NCBI RefSeq assembly: GCF_014202115.1
Contig: NZ_JACHFW010000003.1
Span: 62,001-126,000, forward strand
Length of the DNA stretch: 64,000 nucleotides
Source of the DNA: Catenibacillus scindens
GTDB lineage: Bacteria; Bacillota; Clostridia; Lachnospirales; Lachnospiraceae
Direction of reading: 5' to 3'
Positions 34,182 through 44,193 of this stretch are shown here, piece by piece. Positions within the stretch are counted from its first letter, which is position 1, and each line of letters begins with the position of its first letter. A model generated the notes under the pieces. The model was not told the DNA's origin, did not search any database, and worked only from the letters and a program-made list of their open reading frames with translations. A program made the translations under genes and the position numbers.

Positions 34182-35759
34182 ATGGGAGATGGAGAAAGAA
34201 AGAGATTACCGGTGGGAATAGAGAACTTTGAGGAAATCCGCACAGAAAACTTTTACTATATTGATAAGACTGGAATGATCAAAGATTTATTGACAAAGTG
34301 GAGTAAAGTCAATCTTTTTACCCGTCCTCGACGATTTGGAAAGTCACTGAATATGAGTATGCTGAAATGCTTCCTGTAGATAGGATGTAATCCGGCACTG
34401 TTTGAAGGACTGACGATTTCCGGTGAAAAACAGCTCTGTGAACAATATATGGGAAAATTTCCGGTTATTTCTATCAGCCTGAAAGGAATCAGCGGGGCTG
34501 ATTACTGGTCAGCCCGTTCTCTTATATGTTCAGTCATCGGGGAAGAGGCGCTCAGGTATAGTGAACTGCTGAGTAGCAGCAGGTTATCTGTTCAGGAAAA
34601 AGAATTGTACAGGAAACTTATCAATGTTGACCCAAATAAACCGGGAAATTTTGGTATGCCTGACGATGTCTTAATGCGAAGTCTCAGAACTTTGTCGGTA
34701 TTGGCGGAAAAACATTATGGAAAAAAGGCAATTATTCTTATTGACGAGTATGATGTTCCGCTGGCAAAGGCTAATGAACAAGGATATTATGATGAAATGG
34801 TTCTGTTAATCCGTAATATATTTGAGCAGGTGTTAAAAACCAATGACAGTCTTTATTTTGCTGTGTTGACAGGTTGTCTTCTTTTTAAAGAAACGCCATT
34901 GCCACTAGGCTCGACAAAACCTCGCCAAGTGGTCAAGGCGGGCTTTCCTACTAAGCTCGAAAAGACCTCACTAAGTGGTCAATGCCAAGAGAGCATTTTT
35001 ACCGGACTTAATAATCCTAAAATCTTGTCTATCACAACGGTTCGCTTTGACGAATATTTTGGCTTTACTGACGATGAAATTGAAGCTTTGGTGGCGGGAG
35101 AAGCCGTAGTCAAAGAGATCCACGAAGAACTGACGTATAACAGGCTTTACGATTCCATTAATAATATTTGGAGTGTGTTGTTTATGACCGGATATCTGAC
35201 TTATCGTGAAAGATTGACTGGAAAATTGTACTCTCTGGCTATTCCGAACACAGAAATACGAAATATCTTTACTGAACAGATTATGGAGATGTTTAAGAAG
35301 AATGTAGCACAAGATGGAAAAAATTTAAATGCATTTTGTGAAGCTCTGCAAAAGGGGGATGCTAATGCGGTACAGCAAAGATTTTCTGCCTATTTGAATA
35401 AAACGATCAGCATTAGAGATACATTTGTCAAAAAGTCTGCCAAAGAGAACTTTTATCATGGGATCATGCTGGGCATCCTTGGATACAAAAGTGGATGGTA
35501 TGTGAGATCTAATAAAGAAACAGGAAATGGATACAGCGATATTTTTATCAAAGATGAGGAAAATACTGGAATTATCCTGGAAATAAAATATGCTGAAAAT
35601 GGCAAATATGAATCTGCATGTAAAAATGCCCTGCATCAGATCAATGTTTGCGGATATGCGGATAGATTAAAATCAGAGGGATGCAGCAAAATTCTTAAAT
35701 ATGGCATTGCATGTTTTAAAAAGCAATGTCAGGTGGTGGTAGAAATAGATGGAGATTGA
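34182..35759 (+). pseudogene. AAA-ATPase / PD-(D/E)XK nuclease-like gene, nonsense-interrupted with repeat insertion
   Basis: The family is AAA-ATPase-like (PF09820) plus C-terminal PD-(D/E)XK (PF08011-type), usually about 510-560 aa. The frame starts RLPVGIENFEEIRTENFYYIDKT with the arginine-rich P-loop variant RPRRFGKSLNMSML, then hits an in-frame TAG at 34377-34379 (MLKCFL-stop-IGCNP). The frame continues unshifted to 35759 with IILIDEYDVPL and nuclease motif GYSDIFIKDEENTGIILEIKYA. Near 34880-34988 an in-frame insertion of about 36 codons interrupts AVLTGCL...ESIFTGLNN. Such genes are multicopy in Lachnospiraceae. This copy is probably dead or split. Confidence 0.75.
34880..34988 (+). repeat. 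In-frame duplicated repeat inside the AAA-ATPase gene
   Basis: Two related units, ACTAGGCTCGACAAAACCTC...AAGTGGTCAAGGCG (from 34904) and ACTAAGCTCGAAAAGACCTC...AAGTGGTCAATGCC (from 34950), period 46 bp. Each has partial dyad CCACT...AGTGG. They add about 36 codons with no stop, resembling protein-coding palindromic elements such as the Rickettsia RPEs. Exact borders are inferred by comparison with the expected family sequence. Confidence 0.55.
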
Positions 35760-35765
35760 AATTAA

Positions 35766-35798
35766 GAGGATGCCGCGTAAGTTATATGCGGCATCCTC
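35766..35798. terminator. Terminator after AAA-ATPase gene
   Basis: GAGGATGCCGC (35766-35776) is perfectly complementary to GCGGCATCCTC (35788-35798), 6 bp past the stop codon. Confidence 0.8.
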
Positions 35799-35880
35799 CC
35801 ATTCAAGGCCATATTTTACCATAGATTTTGAAAATGAAAAAGGGGATTGCAATCCTTAGCAGAACGAACCGATTACCTGC

Positions 35881-37272
35881 TTACTCATCAGCAACAAACC
35901 CTTCCTCACCGTCTGCATTATAAATTCCATAATATGGAAGGGTATCTGTCGTTTGGACATTGAAAAATGCAGATAGCCATAATCTAAATCCTTCCGGCAA
36001 ATCTGTCATAGGGATGCCCGGACGATAGATAAAAAATTCATCGGCGTTATCAAAACCATAAGGGGATGATACAATATAACGAATCCCATCCTCATAGTAT
36101 ACATCGCCCACAGTTCCATCCTGCGACAAATACTCAAGCCTCATTGAATATGTATACGCATCAATCTGTTGGGGCTGCGTAAATTTCCCTCTAAAATCAC
36201 ATATATAAACTGTCCCTCTTGGATATCCGCTGCCCCTATCTCCCATATCCGAATCAGAGTAATGACCGGTAAATGTTCCATCGTCATTTAAAGTAATCTG
36301 TGTCGCCCATCCCCCGGCGCCGCTGGAAAAAGTATATTCCGATGGCATCTCTTTAAAAATAGTGTTATCCACGTAAGTCACCGGCGTTCCTGCCCAGGAG
36401 CTGTTTAAGCCAAAGCTGGCCGCCAGTTGTCTGAACTCGTCCGAATCAGCAAATCCATAGAAAACAGCTTCTCTTGAGTTGCCTGCATCCAGATGGGCTG
36501 TCCACTCAGATAACCCCTTTGAGTCCGCTTCCCGGTCAAATAAGCCGAGATAAAGCGTTTTCACATAGTCTGCATTACTCAGATTTTTCTGCTGAAATTC
36601 CGAACTTAACACAAAGCCTTTGGCCGCTTCTTTCGCATCAATACGGCCTGTCAGAAGTTCGTTGGCCCAGTCATTAAGGCCGGCGTCGTCCGCTTTTCGT
36701 CCAAGAAATTTCTCGTAGCAGCGGTAAATAAACATGGTGACGCCCTGATTCTGGTCTTTCGGCGCCGTTAAAACTACTTCACCCCTCTGAATGCCATAGC
36801 TGTCGCAGATTTCCTGAAATTCACCGGAATTGGCAAATCCTTTATAGATATATTCTCTGGACATGCCTTTTTCAAGAAGATTCACCCAGCTTGCTTTTCC
36901 TTCCGCATCTGAAGGACGATTTAAAAAGGTTTGATAAAGCATTTCCACATAATCTGAATTACTTAAATTTCTGCCTTTTAATTCGGTACTGTAGATAAAT
37001 CCATTGGCAACCTGGGCTCCCGTGGCCTGTCCGCTGACAAGCTGATTTGTCCATGCATTAAGGCCCCCTGCGTCCGGCTGTCTGCCAAGCACCAGCTGAT
37101 ACAATCGGGACACGAAACCTTCCGCGCTGTCGCTGCTATTCGCAGGCTCGTTATACTGGGGAAATTCCACACTTGCCGCCATAGTTCCATCAGTAACCTC
37201 AGAAGCCCACGCCGGCATTCCTGCCAGTAAAAGTGTGGCGGACATCATTAGCAAGATTCTTTTTCCCTTCAT
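35881..37272 (-). CDS. Secreted protein with DUF4214 repeats
   Basis: The 463-aa product has signal peptide KRILLMMSATLLLAGMPAWA. Residues about 50-275 hold repeated DUF4214-type units: FVSRLYQLVLGRQPDAGGLNAW, YVEMLYQTFLNRPSDAEGKASW, MFIYRCYEKFLGRKADDAGLNDW and YVKTLYLGLFDREADSKGLSEW, each followed by a GF...S.EF segment. DUF4214 units occur in surface and S-layer-associated proteins. The C-terminal about 180 residues (VDNTIFKEMPSEYTFSSGAGGW onward) form a separate domain I do not recognise. RBS AAAGGAGG. A monocistronic surface protein of unknown role. Confidence 0.8.
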   Translation of the reverse strand: MKGKRILLMMSATLLLAGMPAWASEVTDGTMAASVEFPQYNEPANSSDSAEGFVSRLYQLVLGRQPDAGGLNAWTNQLVSGQATGAQVANGFIYSTELKGRNLSNSDYVEMLYQTFLNRPSDAEGKASWVNLLEKGMSREYIYKGFANSGEFQEICDSYGIQRGEVVLTAPKDQNQGVTMFIYRCYEKFLGRKADDAGLNDWANELLTGRIDAKEAAKGFVLSSEFQQKNLSNADYVKTLYLGLFDREADSKGLSEWTAHLDAGNSREAVFYGFADSDEFRQLAASFGLNSSWAGTPVTYVDNTIFKEMPSEYTFSSGAGGWATQITLNDDGTFTGHYSDSDMGDRGSGYPRGTVYICDFRGKFTQPQQIDAYTYSMRLEYLSQDGTVGDVYYEDGIRYIVSSPYGFDNADEFFIYRPGIPMTDLPEGFRLWLSAFFNVQTTDTLPYYGIYNADGEEGFVADE

Positions 37273-37345
37273 TCATATTCCTCCTTTAAAGACAAGATTA
37301 TAAATGCCAGTTTTTTCATCGGTCATTTATAAATTTGCTGTATTG

Positions 37346-37370
37346 GAGTTGCCCGACAAATGAGCAACTC
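37346..37370. promoter_or_regulatory. Inverted repeat upstream of DUF4214 gene
   Basis: GAGTTGC (37346-37352) and GCAACTC (37364-37370) flank an 11-nt spacer, beside TATAAT-like AT-rich sequence; possible operator. The rest of 37273-37641 has no gene. A GC-rich structured leader (GGTGGGG...CCCCCCGCC and CGCCAGAACTGGCG, about 37538-37588) precedes the GH78 pseudogene. Confidence 0.45.
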
Positions 37371-37641
37371 ATATTATAATTATATGACAATTCATTTTTA
37401 TCTTCAATGAAATTGTTGATTTATCCTGCGGCCCCTTTTTCTTATCGTTTTTAGCCGAAAATTTCACGCGATTTGCCATTTCCCCGCAATAAAATATGAA
37501 TTAATATAGTTGTACAAAGTCCAACCCGATATATCCGGTGGGGAGATGTCCGCTGACGCTGACCCGTCCCCCCGCCAGAACTGGCGAAGGAGTCCTTAAT
37601 TTGACATTAAAATTTATATTTTAACGGAAAGGGGTTTAATC

Positions 37642-40109
37642 ATGAAAATTTTTGATTGTAAAACTAATCATATGACAAATCCTCTTGGCTTTTATCTCGG
37701 TACGCCAAGGGTGTCGTGGAAGGTATCAGACACAGAGGGGAAATCTCAAAAAAACGCCCGGATCTATGTGTCCTAAACTCCCGATTTTACCCAACTCATT
37801 TATGATTCCGGCGTAAGTGAAGAGGCGTCAAGCCTGGGATGGGAAATTCCGGTAAAGCTCCGGCCATATACCCGGTACTACTGGAAGGTTGCCGTGGAAG
37901 CGGATAACGGTGAACATGGGATCAGCGAGACGTCCTGGTTTGAAACGACAAAGCCGGACGGGCCATGGGATGGCCAATGGATCGGTTACTGGGAATCAGA
38001 TACTCAAAACCCGGTTTTTTGTAAAGACTTTTTTGTGGACAGGGAAGTGGAGGACGCCAGGATCTATGTTTGCGGGCTCGGCGTCTATGAAGTTTTTCTT
38101 AACGGGGAAAAATGCGGTGACGAATATTTGGCGCCGGGGTGTAATGACTACAATATGTGGCTTCAGTACCAGACCTATGAAGTCCGGCTGAAAAAAGGCG
38201 AAAACCACATCGAGGCCAGTCTTGGAAATGGGTGGTACAAAAGCTCCATGGGATTTGGCGGCCCGGATTATGGCAGTGATTTCCGCCTGATTTTGGAGAT
38301 CCGAAAAGGAGAACAGCTTTTTTGTGCGACAGACGCCTCATGGACCGTCCGCCACGGCGATATTATATCCAACAGTATTTACAACGGCGAATGGTACGCT
38401 CCCGGCAGCGGCCAGAAAATCTGCGCAGCCAAAACAGTTGAAGGAAACGGCGTGAAACTTATGCCGCGGCTGTCCCTTCCCGTAAGGATTAAAGAGAAAA
38501 TACGACCCAAAGAGCTGATTCACACTCCCGCGGGGGAATGGGTTCTGGATATGGGACAAAACATGACCGGATTTGTGCAGTTTGTGGCCGATGCGCCCAA
38601 AGGGGCAAAAATCCGTCTTCTTCATGGGGAGATTCTCCAGGAGGGAAATTTTTATAACAAGAACCTTCGCAGCGCAAAGGCGGAATATGTATATATTTCC
38701 GATGGGCAGCGCCGCCTTGTCTCCCCTCATTTTACATATTATGGATTTCGCTATGTAAAAGTAGAAGGCCTCTCAGACATCCATCTGGAAGATTTTACCG
38801 GATGTGTCCTCTATTCCGAGCTTTAGGACACTGGGACGCTGACAACGGATCACCCAAAGATCAATCAACTGATTTCCAATATCCGCTGGGGGCAAAAAAG
38901 CAACTTTCTCGATTTCCCCACCGACTGTCCCCAGAGAGATGAACGCATGGGATGGACCTGCGACGCCCAGGTATTTTTAAATACCGCCTGCTTTAACATG
39001 GACAGCTATGCTTTCTATAGCAAATATCTGTGGGATATGGCAATGACCCAAAAGGAAGTAGGATGCGTCACGGAAATTATCCCCGCCTTTGGCGAAAATA
39101 CGCCGGCCTGCAGCGCCTGGGGGGACGCGGCGACTGGTTGGCCATGGATCACGATGATCCGGAAGAAATGTTTCTGGGCGCCACAGACCTTACCTATATT
39201 TCTACAGCTTATTACTATTACAGTACGATGATCGTGGCCCAAACCGCGCGGATACTTGGAAATCAGGCGGCTTATATCCTCGCTTTATACATGGGCCTTC
39301 TTCCCGATAATGCTGTGGAACAAAACGCAGATGCGCTGGAAGCAAAATTGCTGTCCAACAACGGCTACCTGAATACCGGTTTTTTAGGAACTGCTTATAT
39401 ATGCCAGGTACTTTCCGCCGCAGGAAAAGACGAGGCGGCCTATCGGCTTTTATTCAATGAAGGAATGCCAAGCTGGCTCTATGGGGTCAATCTTGGAGCC
39501 ACAACCGTGTGGGAGCGGTGGAATTCCTTAAACCCGGATGGAAGTATCAGTTCCGAGGGTATGAACTCCTTTAACCACTATGCTTACGGTTCGGTCATGG
39601 AGTGGATGTACCGATACATGGCCGGCATTAATCCGGCAGCAGAGTCCCCCGGCTTTAAAAAGGCGGTGCTGACGCCCCGGCCCAATTTCCGCCTGAAATC
39701 TGTGGAAGCCTCCTTAAATTCCCCGGCCGGCATTTACACTGTCGGCTGGCACATGGAAACAGACAAAACCATACGCCTTCGCGTCCAGGTACCTTTTGAC
39801 TGTGAGGCGCGGCTTATCCTGCCTTTTAGCAACGGCCGGGAGGAACTTCTTCGCGCCGGAAGCTACGAGTTTCATTATAAAGCCATCAAGCCTCTGGGTG
39901 AGCTCCCTGAGATTGACGGCCCATTTAACCGATTAAAGGAGTGCATTCCTGTCCGCCCGCTGCTGGACAAATATTTTGCCGGCTGGCAAAACATTCCCCG
40001 TTTTCACGGCCAGGACTCTTTGGCACGGCTTTGCGAAATTCCCTACCTGCACCTGAATATAGACAATATAGATTTGTTAAAAAAGGATGTGGAAAAACTC
40101 TACTCATAA
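37642..40109 (+). pseudogene. GH78 alpha-L-rhamnosidase, multiply broken
   Basis: Starts at 37642 after GGAAAGGGG. The frame is interrupted by TAA at 37774-37776 and TAG at 38824-38826, both in frame. At about 39121-39140 the conserved ACSAWGDAAT and GDWLAMDH blocks, normally tens of residues apart, are fused through a shared GGCGAC and the frame shifts. Near 39255 a further deletion joins ARILGN to AAYILALYMGLL. Recognisable GH78 blocks remain: PTDCPQRDERMGWTCDAQVF (catalytic-region Asp/Glu) and GATTVWERWNSLNPDG. Non-functional. Rhamnoside use here may have passed to the GH106-like enzyme. Confidence 0.88.
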
Positions 40110-41204
40110 ACGGACTGTCCCTGCGCCGGATCTGTAAGCTTTCGGTGTAACACCATAATATTTTTTAAAATTGCGGATAAAATTTGTCGTATCTTTATAG
40201 CCGAGAGATTCCGCCACATCACTGACCGTCATCCGGGGATTTTCCAGAAAACGAACTGCGTGTTCCATTTTAACACGCATAAGAGCTTCGGAAATAGTCT
40301 GTCCGGTCCATTGCTTAAAAATCCGGTTAAGATAGTCTGTTGAATAACCAAAATGCTTTGCCATACTTTTAATATTTACAGTTGAATAATTCTTTTCCAT
40401 GTAAGCGATTAATGCCGGGATCTGATAGACGGAATCTGTAGTTCCGTTGATGATTTCGGCATTTTCGCTGTATTCCTGGAGCAGATAAAGGAAAAGCAGG
40501 CTCAGTTGAAGGTTTAAAAGATTCTTGGCATAAACGCCTCCATTGCAGTAGGACATAAAAATCTGATGTACATAAGGTTTGCAGGGAAAATGCGCATCTG
40601 TATGGAAGATAATAAACTGGGTGGAATCCTCCATGGTCAGCAGTGACGAAAAAAATCTGCCAAGTATGGAATCCTGGGGAATGTTATGTAAAAAAGTGCG
40701 CTCAAAAGTGCTTGTCCTGAGGCCGATATTAATAACAATACTGTCACTGTCCACGGTAATGGCATGCTCCTGGTTCGCCGGAATAAAGAGAAAATCTCCC
40801 TCCTTCATCGTATACGTGCGCGTGTATCCAAGACAGGATAGGGTCTGTTCACAATATCCCTCGTAAACATAGACGATCTCAAAAAACTGATGCTTATGCA
40901 TAGGTACAGCAGAATACCTGGGATGTTTGCTGATAAACACGTCGGAATTTTCCGAAAAATACAGCGGTTCTTTAAAAACAGGAGAACTGCCGTCCCCGGT
41001 ATTGCGGGACACGGAAAAATCTTCAAAAGTCAGTACGCCCCTAAGATCATTTTCATAGGCGCGGGGAGGCGCCCCGGAATTAACCGCCGTATCGCCATCG
41101 GCTTCCCCGGAAATAATGGTTCCGTGTGTTTCATAATAATCTCTTAATTCCTGCTCTGGCTGTGAATAGTGGTAAAGCCAGGAAATGATCCGGTTAAGTT
41201 CCAT
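40104..41204 (-). CDS. AraC family regulator with cupin sensor
   Basis: The 366-aa product has an N-terminal cupin-like sugar-sensing domain (about 85-190; HKHQFFEIVYVYEGYCEQ, EGDFLFIPANQEHAITVDSDS) and a C-terminal double HTH (about 265-365; STDYLNRIFKQWTGQTISEALMRVKMEHAVRFL, YKDTTNFIRNFKKYYGVTPKAYR). The start at 41204 follows CAGGAGAG. It lies between the GH78 and binding-protein pseudogenes, so its former targets appear lost, yet the gene itself is intact. Its 3' end overlaps the end of the GH78 remnant by 6 bp. Confidence 0.88.
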   Translation of the reverse strand: MELNRIISWLYHYSQPEQELRDYYETHGTIISGEADGDTAVNSGAPPRAYENDLRGVLTFEDFSVSRNTGDGSSPVFKEPLYFSENSDVFISKHPRYSAVPMHKHQFFEIVYVYEGYCEQTLSCLGYTRTYTMKEGDFLFIPANQEHAITVDSDSIVINIGLRTSTFERTFLHNIPQDSILGRFFSSLLTMEDSTQFIIFHTDAHFPCKPYVHQIFMSYCNGGVYAKNLLNLQLSLLFLYLLQEYSENAEIINGTTDSVYQIPALIAYMEKNYSTVNIKSMAKHFGYSTDYLNRIFKQWTGQTISEALMRVKMEHAVRFLENPRMTVSDVAESLGYKDTTNFIRNFKKYYGVTPKAYRSGAGTVRL

Positions 41205-41389
41205 AAAAATCACTCTCCTGTTTTCATCTCTTGCGCATATATAGAATTATGGTATCGTATTTAGCCGATTTTATCAAGCCTTTAGCTCTGTTTCTATCAA
41301 GGAAATTCGACTATACTTTAGAAAAAAATTCAGCGTTGGGCTGAGCGGTTGCAGTTTTACCAATCGCGTAAATAAAGGAAGAGATCTTA

Positions 41390-42420
41390 ATGAAGTTAAG
41401 AAAGTTAATAACGGCGGGGCTTGCAATGACTATGTGCCTGAGCCTTTTTAGCGGCTGCGGCAATTCCGAGAGCAATTCATCTGGCGCAGGCAGCGAATGT
41501 CCGCAGGTGAGCAGGTAGATCTTCTTGTCACCTATCCGGGCGGCTCCGCCCACTTTACAGCAATGGCCACCCAGGGACAGTTAATGGATATTACAGATCT
41601 TCTGGAGACTTACGGCCAGCCGATTCTTGACATTGTGGGCGATTATATGGGAGCGACAACCATTGACGGCGCTGTTATGGCGGTTCCCATTAATGCTGAT
41701 GTGGTTGCCGACTTATATATGAATATGCGGACAGATGTCCTTGAGGATCTGGGACTTCTGGAACAGGCTGAGCAGATCCAGTGCCTGGCGGATCTGGAAC
41801 CCATCCTTAAAGCAGTAAAAGAAAGCGATGAGTGGTCTTATCTGTCCGGCCTTGGATCCAACGGCGGTAACGGCGGTATTCTTATATACGGCGGCGGTTT
41901 TGCAGCCAGAGAGTCCGCAGGTAATGTAAGCGCATCTGCCTCAGCCTCAGCAAGCTGCGGAATGTCCATGACATCTGTAAAACTGGCAAGCCTGCCTATC
42001 ACAACCGGTTCCTACACAAAATTTGCCTGGGCAGTTCCCAGTTCGGCAAAATATCCGGAAGCCGCCATCACTTTCCTTTCCATGATGTACACAGACTCCC
42101 GCATCAGCAATCTGCTGGCCTGGGGAATCGAGGGACGGGACTATGTTGTAGAAGACGGAGTTGCTAAATATCCGGACGGCAATGAATCTGTCCCATACCA
42201 TTCCGGAGATACCATTATTGCCAACCAGTTTATCACCCTTCCATGGGATGGAAATTCATCAGATATCCGGGAGCTTCAGGCGCAGGAAATGGAATCTGCC
42301 ATAATTTCCCCATATCTTGGATTTAACTGCAATACTGACGCCATCACCAATGAAATCGCGGCAATTACAAACATTTCCGCGGAATATGAATCCCAGGTGA
42401 CATCCGGTATTGTCGATGTT
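41390..42420 (+). pseudogene. ABC substrate-binding lipoprotein, N-terminal and middle parts
   Basis: Starts at 41390 after AAAGGAAGAG with signal peptide and lipobox FSGC. A deletion after residue about 38 shifts the frame (stop at 41516-41518). The gene resumes in another frame at about 41497 as QVDLLVTYPGGSAHFTAMATQGQLMDITDLL and continues to ...YESQVTSGIVDV. Compared with the intact paralogue at 12219, about 85 further residues are missing between AARESAGN and VSASASASASCG. Sequence identity to the family stops abruptly at 42418, where an inverted-repeat element begins. The missing C-terminus is found at 52632-52757. Confidence 0.85.
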
Positions 42421-42569
42421 ATACCGAAAGTTGGATTATCCCGAATCTTCAGAAAAAACCGCTTATTCACCAGCTTTTTATAAAAAGATTCGGGATAACT
42501 TTTCCATACTTTTAAGACACTTCCGCTGGGATTGGAACGATATATTCCTAAAATTCGGGATAATCTTTT
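42418..42569 (+). repeat. Left end of transposon-like unit
   Basis: 28-bp terminal repeat plus TTCGGGATAACTTTT (42489-42503) and TTCGGGATAATCTTTT (42554-42569). From about 42576 to 42666 a frame ending RVYEYEITAVVTGY may be the tail of an unidentified lost gene. Confidence 0.75.
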
Positions 42570-42879
42570 TTCCTGCATCACAGACCGTAGAGCCGTCTTA
42601 GCATATACAGACGTCGAAGGCAGAGTATATGAATATGAGATCACGGCAGTAGTGACCGGATACTAGTCAGAAGAAGGCGGTGGAGCACTCGTACTAATCA
42701 TGGAAGAACAGTTGTCAGGACAGAGAGTGGAGATACATTGCGCACAGATACCCTGACTGCCTGGGGTGTTGCCGTTCTCAGCAGATCTGAGATGAAAAAA
42801 TCTATAAAAACGGTAACTTTTACAGCTTGAATATGGTATTATTATCAGCATAGAAATGTGTTTTCAGAGGAGTGAGAGG

Positions 42880-44175
42880 ATGGACAAGCTATATAAAACA
42901 GTGCTCGCAACGGTGACAGCTGCTTCGGTACTCGTCTGCAGCGCCTGTGCGGGCGCTCCGGCAGCAGATCAGGTCCAGGACCCGGATGCCGGAAAAACAT
43001 TGCCGGAGATGACAGAGAAGATTACCATACCTGCCTCGATATTTAAGTTTGCCAATACAGATATCGAGGACAACATGGAGGCTTTTGAAGATTACTGTAC
43101 CGATGTAAGGCGTGACGGGGATGATCTAATTCTGGAAGTGACGCCGACGCAGAAAGAAGAACTTATAGAGATGTACGCCGGGTCCATTGACGATGTGCTG
43201 GAAGATATGGAGAAAGACGAACAGGGCTATTATGTAGAGGCGGATACCGATCACAGCCGTTTCATATATCATATCGACGAGAATATCGACGGTATTCTAC
43301 AGGCAAAGATGCTGTTGACGATCACGACATCGGATGTCCTGACCGGAATCATGGAAACAGGGGATCCAAACTGGAGTGTCAGCGCAAAGATCGTGAACTG
43401 CCATACGGGGCTGACTGTCGGTGAAGGCACATTTCCGGACGGGAGCATCACCTTCGGGCCCGACGAATGGAAGGCCAGCTATGACGGCGGCGCATGGCTT
43501 GGTGCCAGACAGGAAGAGGTTATGGACATGACAGGCCTTACCGGGCCTTATGAGGAACTGACCGATACACAGAAAGGGGTCGTTACATCTGTCGTGCAGA
43601 TGCTGGACTGGATCGAAGGGAAATATGAGCAGCAGTTTCATTATATATCCTACGCGCCGGGAGATGCCGTCGAGCAGGAACACCTAAAGGTGTATCCGGA
43701 ACAGGGCGGTGAATCGGATGTTGTGACAGTGTACCGCACATATGAAAACGGCATGTACCGGTATGAAGACGATTACGGGGCGATCCTGATGCGCCCCGCC
43801 TATGAAGAGCAGGTACGCGCATTTGCAGAGCAGTATCTGCCTTCCGAAGGGATAAAGATATACACGGAGATAAAGAACGGCGGCAGCGGCGCGGCAGAAG
43901 AAGAAGCGATACTGAACGAGGTTTCCGCCGTGACGTATATTTTTATGGACGACGCCCTGTGTTCAGAACAGTACGAGGCGTTTCTGGAGGCTGTGCCGGA
44001 CTGGCTGACGGAGAACTGTCAGGGCGTGCCGGCCGGGATCTATCTGCGCATGGCAGAGTCTGAAGCGTGGAAACAGATTGGCAGATCTGATTATGAGGAT
44101 AAGCTCCGGGAAGATATCTATACCGAAGAGGCGGAGTGCGCGATATCCAGGAGCGGGAAAGTGACCGTATATTAG
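42880..44175 (+). CDS. Lipoprotein of unknown function
   Basis: The 431-aa product starts at 42880 after AGGAGTGAGAGG. It has signal peptide LYKTVLATVTAASVLV and lipobox CSAC (lipidated Cys about 23). No catalytic motif is recognised. The rest is acidic and soluble, with ITIPASIFKFANTDIEDNMEAF and PNWSVSAKIVNCHTGLTVGEG. It is the first gene of a three-gene cluster inside the transposon-like unit. The neighbours (DUF5104 lipoprotein, YezG-like immunity protein) suggest an immunity or envelope-protection role, but this is inference. GC is higher than in the following gene. Confidence 0.7.
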   Translation: MDKLYKTVLATVTAASVLVCSACAGAPAADQVQDPDAGKTLPEMTEKITIPASIFKFANTDIEDNMEAFEDYCTDVRRDGDDLILEVTPTQKEELIEMYAGSIDDVLEDMEKDEQGYYVEADTDHSRFIYHIDENIDGILQAKMLLTITTSDVLTGIMETGDPNWSVSAKIVNCHTGLTVGEGTFPDGSITFGPDEWKASYDGGAWLGARQEEVMDMTGLTGPYEELTDTQKGVVTSVVQMLDWIEGKYEQQFHYISYAPGDAVEQEHLKVYPEQGGESDVVTVYRTYENGMYRYEDDYGAILMRPAYEEQVRAFAEQYLPSEGIKIYTEIKNGGSGAAEEEAILNEVSAVTYIFMDDALCSEQYEAFLEAVPDWLTENCQGVPAGIYLRMAESEAWKQIGRSDYEDKLREDIYTEEAECAISRSGKVTVY

Positions 44176-44193
44176 CTGAAAGGAAGAGAATTT

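Noticed and set aside
42576-42666. Plus-strand frame ending RAVLAYTDVEGRVYEYEITAVVTGY, possibly a gene tail inside the left transposon end
   Set aside because: Too short, no start, and no family recognised.
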